A stretch of DNA of 36,504 nt from an uncultured Archangium sp. (GTDB lineage: Bacteria > Myxococcota > Myxococcia > Myxococcales > Myxococcaceae). Positions within the stretch are counted from its first letter, which is position 1. Each line of letters begins with the position of its first letter. This document shows positions 32,691 to 36,504 of the stretch, one piece after another. The DNA is taken from the NCBI GenBank assembly GCA_903905455.1, contig CAIVGN010000082.1, forward strand, positions 1 through 36,504, given 5' to 3'. The notes below the pieces were generated by a model that worked only from the letters and a program-made list of their open reading frames with translations, made no database searches and was not told the origin of the DNA. The translations under genes and the position numbers were made by a program.

Positions 32691-34853
32691 GTGGCGTCCG
32701 TGCTCTCCACCCACCGGGTTCGTGAAGCGTGCGCGCTGCTGCTGACGCTGCTCCTCGCCGGCTGTGAACAGGCCCCTGCGGCGCTGGTGCTCAATCACGA
32801 TCGCCTCGCGTTCGGCGAGGTAGAGGTCGGCGGCACCTACCGGCTGCGGCTCGCGCTCTCCAACCCCGGCGACCAACCGCTGGCCGTGAAGTCGGTGCGC
32901 CTCGACCCTGCGTCCGAGGCGCTCTCGCTCGAAGGGCTCCCCCTCGAGACGCTCGGCGCCGGCGAGCGCCACGTGGTGACCGTCGTCCTTGCGCCGACCG
33001 GCGAGGGGGCGCTGAGCGCGGTGCTCCACGTGGAGGCCGCCGACGGCGCGCACGCGCTGCCCGTCGACGCCCTCGCGGTGCGGCTGGGCGCGGTGGTGCA
33101 CGCGGCGCCGGGGGCGAGCTGCCCGGGGGCCGAGGGCTCGATCGACTTCGGGACCACCGTCAGCGGCACGCCCGGGACGCGCACGCTCACGGTGGAGTCC
33201 ACCGGCACGGGCACCATCTCCATCCTCAACGCCGCCCTGTCGCCCGCCGACGCCGGCTTCACCCTCGAGGGCCTCGGTGACGGCCTGTTCCTCGCGCCGG
33301 GCCAGGTCAGCACGCTGACCGTGCGCTACGACCCGACGCGCGCGGGGCCGCAAGCCGGCGTGATCTCGCTCCAGACCAGCTCGCTGGTGGCGCCGCGGCT
33401 GGAGGTGCCCATCTGCGGCACGGGCATGGTCGCAGCGCTGTGCACCACGCCGGCCTCGCTCTCGTTTGGGGCCGTGGCGCCCGGGGCCGCGAGCGCCGCG
33501 CGCTTCACGGTGTCGAGCTGCGGCAACCTCCCGGTGACGATGACCACGGCCTCCGTGGTGCCCGAGGTGGCGACCGCGCCGGGCTTCACCCTCGACCCCG
33601 CGCCGGGCCTGCCGCTCGAGCTGGCGCCGGGGCAGCAGGCCTTCGTCGACGTGCGCTTCGCGGCGACCTCGGCGCTGACCGCCCGCGGCCGCGTGCGCCT
33701 GGGTTCGACGTCACCGGTGACGCCAGAGGTCTTCGTCGCCCTGGGCGCGAACCTGCCCCCTCCGTGCAACGCGACCCTGGGGCCGGCCTCGCTGCGCTTC
33801 TACAAGGACCTCGCCTCGGCCCAGTCGGTGCGGCTGGTCAATCACGGGGGGACCGCCTGTCGCATCGATCGCCTCGACTTCGTGCCGGCGGGAACGGGCT
33901 TCGCGATCGATCGCCAACCGACGCTGCCCGCGGTGCTGGCCGCGCACGCGTCGATGGACCTGCTGCTGACCTACGCCCCGCCGCCCACCGCGACGAGCCT
34001 CACCACGGCCCGGCTGCAGGTGGAGCTCGACTGGGTGCACGAGGTGCTCCTCACCGGCGACCCGCGCCCGCCTCCCGGCTGTCACCTGGTGCCCGCGCTC
34101 CCGGCGGTCTACTTCGGGCTGGTCGGTGGCGGCGGGCTCCTCAGCCGCTCGTTGGATCTGATCAACGTCGGCGCGGGCCCCTGCGTGCTCCACGGCGTCA
34201 CCGTCGACCACCCCGGGTACACGGTGGAGCTGGCCTCGATGCTGATCGACAGTCGCGACCGGATCGCCGTGACCCTTACCTGGTGGAAGGGCCAGTTCGA
34301 GTACGGCCCGCCGGCGCCGGCGACGATGACCATCTCCAGCAGCGACCGCGACCAACCGCAGCTCGAGGTGCCCATCACCTCGGGCCAGTCTCGCTGCGAC
34401 CCCAACTGCGACTGTGCGGCGACCCAGACCGCGACCTACTGGCGCTTCGCCGACCACTCCGTGGGCAGCGGGGTGACGCCGGCCGACGGTGGGCTCGGCG
34501 CCTTCCAGGAGAGCTGCGAGCCGGGCCGGTGCACGGGCACCGACGTCTCGGTGGAGATCGACCGCGGGGTGCTGGTGTGTGAACCAAAGCCGCCCACCTG
34601 CACCGACGGCAACGGCCTCGAGTTCCAGAACGAGGGGTGGAGCTGCGTGCCCTGCGAGCTCATCGTGCAGTTCGGCGGCCTCTTCGCCGGCCAGCGCGCC
34701 TGCGCCCCGGCGCCGACCCTGAGCTGCCAGGCCGGCCTGGCGCCGACCTTCGACGCCGTGCTGCGCACCTGGGACTGCGTGCGCACCTGCAACAACGGCC
34801 AATACGATCAGCGCGTGCTGGCCGACGGCACGCTGGTCTGCGTGCCGTGCTGA
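32691..34853 (+). CDS. Large HYDIN/ASPM-like repeat lipoprotein
   Basis: About 720 residues with lipobox LLLAGC. Four or more choice-of-anchor/ASPM-SPD-2-Hydin-type beta-sandwich repeats follow: LAFGEVEVGGTYRLRLALSN, SIDFGTTVSGTPGTRTL, LSFGAVAPGAASAARF, SLRFYKDLASAQSVRLVNHG, AVYFGLVGGGGLLSRSLDL. The C-terminal 150 residues are Cys-rich (CDPNCDCAA, CEPGRC, CVPCELIV, CVPC at the very end) and likely disulfide-bonded. GTG at 32691 or 32700 could start it. Probable surface or periplasmic adhesive or structural protein. Confidence 0.75.
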   Translation: MASVLSTHRVREACALLLTLLLAGCEQAPAALVLNHDRLAFGEVEVGGTYRLRLALSNPGDQPLAVKSVRLDPASEALSLEGLPLETLGAGERHVVTVVLAPTGEGALSAVLHVEAADGAHALPVDALAVRLGAVVHAAPGASCPGAEGSIDFGTTVSGTPGTRTLTVESTGTGTISILNAALSPADAGFTLEGLGDGLFLAPGQVSTLTVRYDPTRAGPQAGVISLQTSSLVAPRLEVPICGTGMVAALCTTPASLSFGAVAPGAASAARFTVSSCGNLPVTMTTASVVPEVATAPGFTLDPAPGLPLELAPGQQAFVDVRFAATSALTARGRVRLGSTSPVTPEVFVALGANLPPPCNATLGPASLRFYKDLASAQSVRLVNHGGTACRIDRLDFVPAGTGFAIDRQPTLPAVLAAHASMDLLLTYAPPPTATSLTTARLQVELDWVHEVLLTGDPRPPPGCHLVPALPAVYFGLVGGGGLLSRSLDLINVGAGPCVLHGVTVDHPGYTVELASMLIDSRDRIAVTLTWWKGQFEYGPPAPATMTISSSDRDQPQLEVPITSGQSRCDPNCDCAATQTATYWRFADHSVGSGVTPADGGLGAFQESCEPGRCTGTDVSVEIDRGVLVCEPKPPTCTDGNGLEFQNEGWSCVPCELIVQFGGLFAGQRACAPAPTLSCQAGLAPTFDAVLRTWDCVRTCNNGQYDQRVLADGTLVCVPC

Positions 34854-34885
34854 ACCGCGGCCCGCCTGGGGCTACGGTGGGCGGC

Positions 34886-35383
34886 GTGCGGAACCAGGCC
34901 ATCGCAGGGTCTTTGGTGGTGCTCGGCGCGCTCGTCGCCGTGTTCGGCGTCGTCGATGGGGTCACCGCGTTCAAGGTGCACCGCTGGGCTTCGGCCCCTG
35001 GCGTGGTGAAGACCTCGACCATCGGCCGGCACAGCGAGCAGGTGCGCAGGAACAACACCACGCGCGAGCGCTCGTTCTGCTGGCCCGAGGTCACCTACGA
35101 GTACGCGGTCGGCGGCGAGGCCCTCACGGGCACCGAGGTCTCGCCCTTCAGCCCCCGCGAGCCGCGGCTGCTCGATCGCGTGTTCTCGAACTCGTACCGG
35201 CGGGCCGAGACGCTCGCCAACCGGTACCGCGCCGAGCAGGCGGTCACGGTACGCTACGACCCCGCGTCGCCCGGCAACGCATACCTCGAGGCCGAGCTCT
35301 CGTTCGAGGCGATGCTCGGGCTGTTGCTGGCGCTGGTGCTGCCCGCGGTCGGCGCGGCGATGCTGATCAAGGCGCGCCGCTGA
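34886..35383 (+). CDS. DUF3592-like membrane protein
   Basis: A 165-residue protein with an N-terminal helix (AIAGSLVVLGALVAVFGVVDG) and a C-terminal one (AMLGLLLALVLPAVGAAMLI). Between them is the DUF3592 pattern: ASAPGVVKTSTI, CWPEVTYEYAVGGEALTGT, and AVTVRYDPASPGNAYLE. The GTG at 34886 was chosen to start just before the first helix. Small envelope proteins of unknown role. Follows the HYDIN-like gene by 32 bases. Confidence 0.75.
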   Translation: MRNQAIAGSLVVLGALVAVFGVVDGVTAFKVHRWASAPGVVKTSTIGRHSEQVRRNNTTRERSFCWPEVTYEYAVGGEALTGTEVSPFSPREPRLLDRVFSNSYRRAETLANRYRAEQAVTVRYDPASPGNAYLEAELSFEAMLGLLLALVLPAVGAAMLIKARR

Positions 35384-35515
35384 GTCGCCCCGGACTGCGT
35401 CGCATCACGCTGAGCCGACTGCTGATTGTGTGATTTACCGAATGCGGCAACTTTTGTTGACGCGGTTCGACAATGTAGGTGTTCGCAGCACTTTCCTAAA
35501 CCCTCGGAGTTCCCC

Positions 35516-36010
35516 ATGCCCATCCACTTCAACCCGTTCAACCCGATGTCGTACTTCAACGCGATGAAGACGGCGGCGACGAACACGGAACTGGCGCTCC
35601 CCAAGGTGGCGAAGGGCACGGCGATCCCCGTCGCGGTGAAGAGCGACGACGCGGGCATCAAGGTCGCGAAGAAGTCGGTCGGCGGGCAGGTCGAAGTGAG
35701 CTTCTCGGGCACGGGCAAGGGCCCGGCGATGCAGAAGCCCAACGAGTATTACGGCGCCCAGCCTTCGGCCCGCGCGGTGACGCTGAAGGTCGCCATCGAC
35801 GAGGCGCCCACCACCGATTCTTTCGGCAACACCAACTACACCGAGAAGAACCACCGCTCGCTGGTGACCGGCACCAAGAAGGGCCAGACGGGACGGGCCA
35901 TCGCCGAAGACTTCGCCAAGCAGATCAACTCCACGCTCCTCGCCTTCCACGCCACGGTCGTCCCGGGCGCGACGGCCGACGCGGCGAAGCTGGTCATCAC
36001 CCGCCGTTGA
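35516..36010 (+). CDS. Hypothetical protein
   Basis: A 164-residue protein without signal peptide or membrane segment. The N-terminus is Asn/Phe/Pro-rich (MPIHFNPFNPMSYFNAMK), then a basic mixed region (AIPVAVKSDDAGIKVAKK) and KVAIDEAPTTDSFGNTNY. GGAG seven bases before the ATG supports the start. The 132 bp before it is AT-richer than the rest (TTTTGTTGACG near 35452-35462), suggesting a promoter, though no -10 could be placed. Unknown function. Confidence 0.65.
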   Translation: MPIHFNPFNPMSYFNAMKTAATNTELALPKVAKGTAIPVAVKSDDAGIKVAKKSVGGQVEVSFSGTGKGPAMQKPNEYYGAQPSARAVTLKVAIDEAPTTDSFGNTNYTEKNHRSLVTGTKKGQTGRAIAEDFAKQINSTLLAFHATVVPGATADAAKLVITRR

Positions 36011-36024
36011 AGTGAGTGGAGTAG

Positions 36025-36050
36025 AGAGGGCCCGGTGCGTTGGGCCCTCT
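36025..36050 (+). promoter_or_regulatory. Hairpin enclosing the lptC-like start codon
   Basis: AGAGGGCCC, an eight-base loop, GGGCCCTCT: a perfect nine-base-pair stem. The GTG start (36035) is in the loop and the purine-rich ribosome site in the 5' arm. It could control translation of the gene or act as a terminator for the preceding gene; a short T/C-rich stretch follows. Confidence 0.45.
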
Positions 36051-36504
36051 TCCTCGTCGTGCTGTGTGGTGCGTGCTCGCGGCCAGCCTCGCCGCAGCGT
36101 GACCCTACCAAGGCCGATCTGGCGCTGAAGCAGGTGAGCGTGCGTTCGTACTCGGGCGGCTCCCTGCGCGTGGTCACCACCGCTGACACGCTCGACGTCT
36201 TTCGCGAGGCGGGTACCCCCGGCGATCTCGTGGCGCACGATGCGGGCGTGCTGTTGGTGCGTGACGGCACCCGCCTCACCGCGCCGCTGGTCACCGGCAA
36301 CTTCCTCTCGGGCCAGCTGGAGGGCACCGGGGGGGTGGTGATGTTCGGCAAAGGCGGCCTGCGCGCGAAGTCACCCCACGTGGCCTTCGACCGGGCGCAA
36401 GGGGCCGGCGGCATGGCCTCTTCGGACGCCGGGGTGTGGCTGGCCCAGCCGGGGCTGACGCTGACGGCCGACGGGTTCGTGATGGACCTCGCCGACGAGC
36501 ACGC
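36035..36504 (+). CDS. lptC: LptC-like lipoprotein of LPS export (cut by window edge)
   Basis: The first 156 residues of a lipoprotein with signal VRWALFLVVLCGAC (Cys14). The body is a beta-jellyroll like LptC/OstA: LALKQVSVRSYSGGSLRVV, AHDAGVLLVRDGTRLTAPLV, LEGTGGVVMFGKGGLRAK, DAGVWLAQPGLTLTADG. LptC bridges the inner-membrane LptBFG pump and the LptA bridge. The frame is open to the last base. GAGAGG precedes the GTG but lies in a hairpin. Assignment is from fold pattern, not from a search. Confidence 0.65.
   Translation, partial: MRWALFLVVLCGACSRPASPQRDPTKADLALKQVSVRSYSGGSLRVVTTADTLDVFREAGTPGDLVAHDAGVLLVRDGTRLTAPLVTGNFLSGQLEGTGGVVMFGKGGLRAKSPHVAFDRAQGAGGMASSDAGVWLAQPGLTLTADGFVMDLADEH

Noticed and set aside
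35440-35490. Sigma-70 promoter with TTGACG as -35 before the 164-residue gene
   Set aside because: No acceptable -10 at 16-18 bases.
1-36504. CRISPR array, tRNA, rRNA or transposon
   Set aside because: No evenly spaced repeats, cloverleaf, rRNA motif or transposase was seen.

Overview
The window is GC-rich, densely coded DNA whose third codon positions are almost all G or C. It carries many predicted lipoproteins, three ECF sigma factors, a kinase-like fusion protein and many 4-bp ATGA/GTGA gene overlaps. This looks most like a member of the Myxococcota (deltaproteobacterial type). That is an inference from gene content; no rRNA or other taxonomic marker is present.

Layout. 1-4701 (minus): a tightly coupled cassette of SGNH-like secreted protein, two left-handed beta-helix acyltransferases, acyl carrier protein, glutamine-dependent asparagine synthetase-like amidotransferase and AMP-forming acyl ligase (cut by the window edge). 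It looks like a pathway that activates, carries and transfers an acyl or amide group onto a glycan or lipid. 4789-6303 (minus): an ECF sigma factor with a coupled membrane protein and a candidate autoregulatory promoter. 6326-7282 (minus): a SurA-like parvulin. 7398-12009 (plus): a TRAP transporter of the TatT type (lipoprotein TatT, binding protein, fused QM permease) with a coupled 84-residue protein. 12037-12680 (minus): a toxin-antitoxin pair whose PIN toxin is interrupted by an in-frame TGA. 12764-15994: poorly known proteins, an FHA protein and a decayed reading frame. 16103-20519 (minus): a MacAB-TolC-like export operon with separate ATPase and permease.

20699-24391 (plus) is the most unusual part. 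An ECF sigma factor overlaps a gene encoding a CpaB-like pilus-assembly protein fused to an N-terminal segment that resembles an anti-sigma factor. A membrane-anchored helical protein, a decayed CpaB tail, a second intact CpaB and a coupled 45-residue membrane peptide follow. No other Tad/Flp pilus gene is in the window.

24395-28440 (minus): two lipoprotein parvulin-type isomerases and a degenerate-kinase/MshEN/HD-like fusion. 28634-31551: a lipoprotein, an orphan ribbon-helix-helix antitoxin with a truncated tail, and an ECF sigma factor with a zinc-finger/FecR anti-sigma partner. 31618-36504 (plus): a DUF2891 protein, a large HYDIN-like lipoprotein, a DUF3592 protein, an unknown 164-residue protein and the start of an LptC-like lipoprotein whose start codon lies in a hairpin loop.

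No tRNA, rRNA, CRISPR array, transposase or phage gene was seen. Family assignments come from reading the sequence and remembered family signatures; no database search was run.
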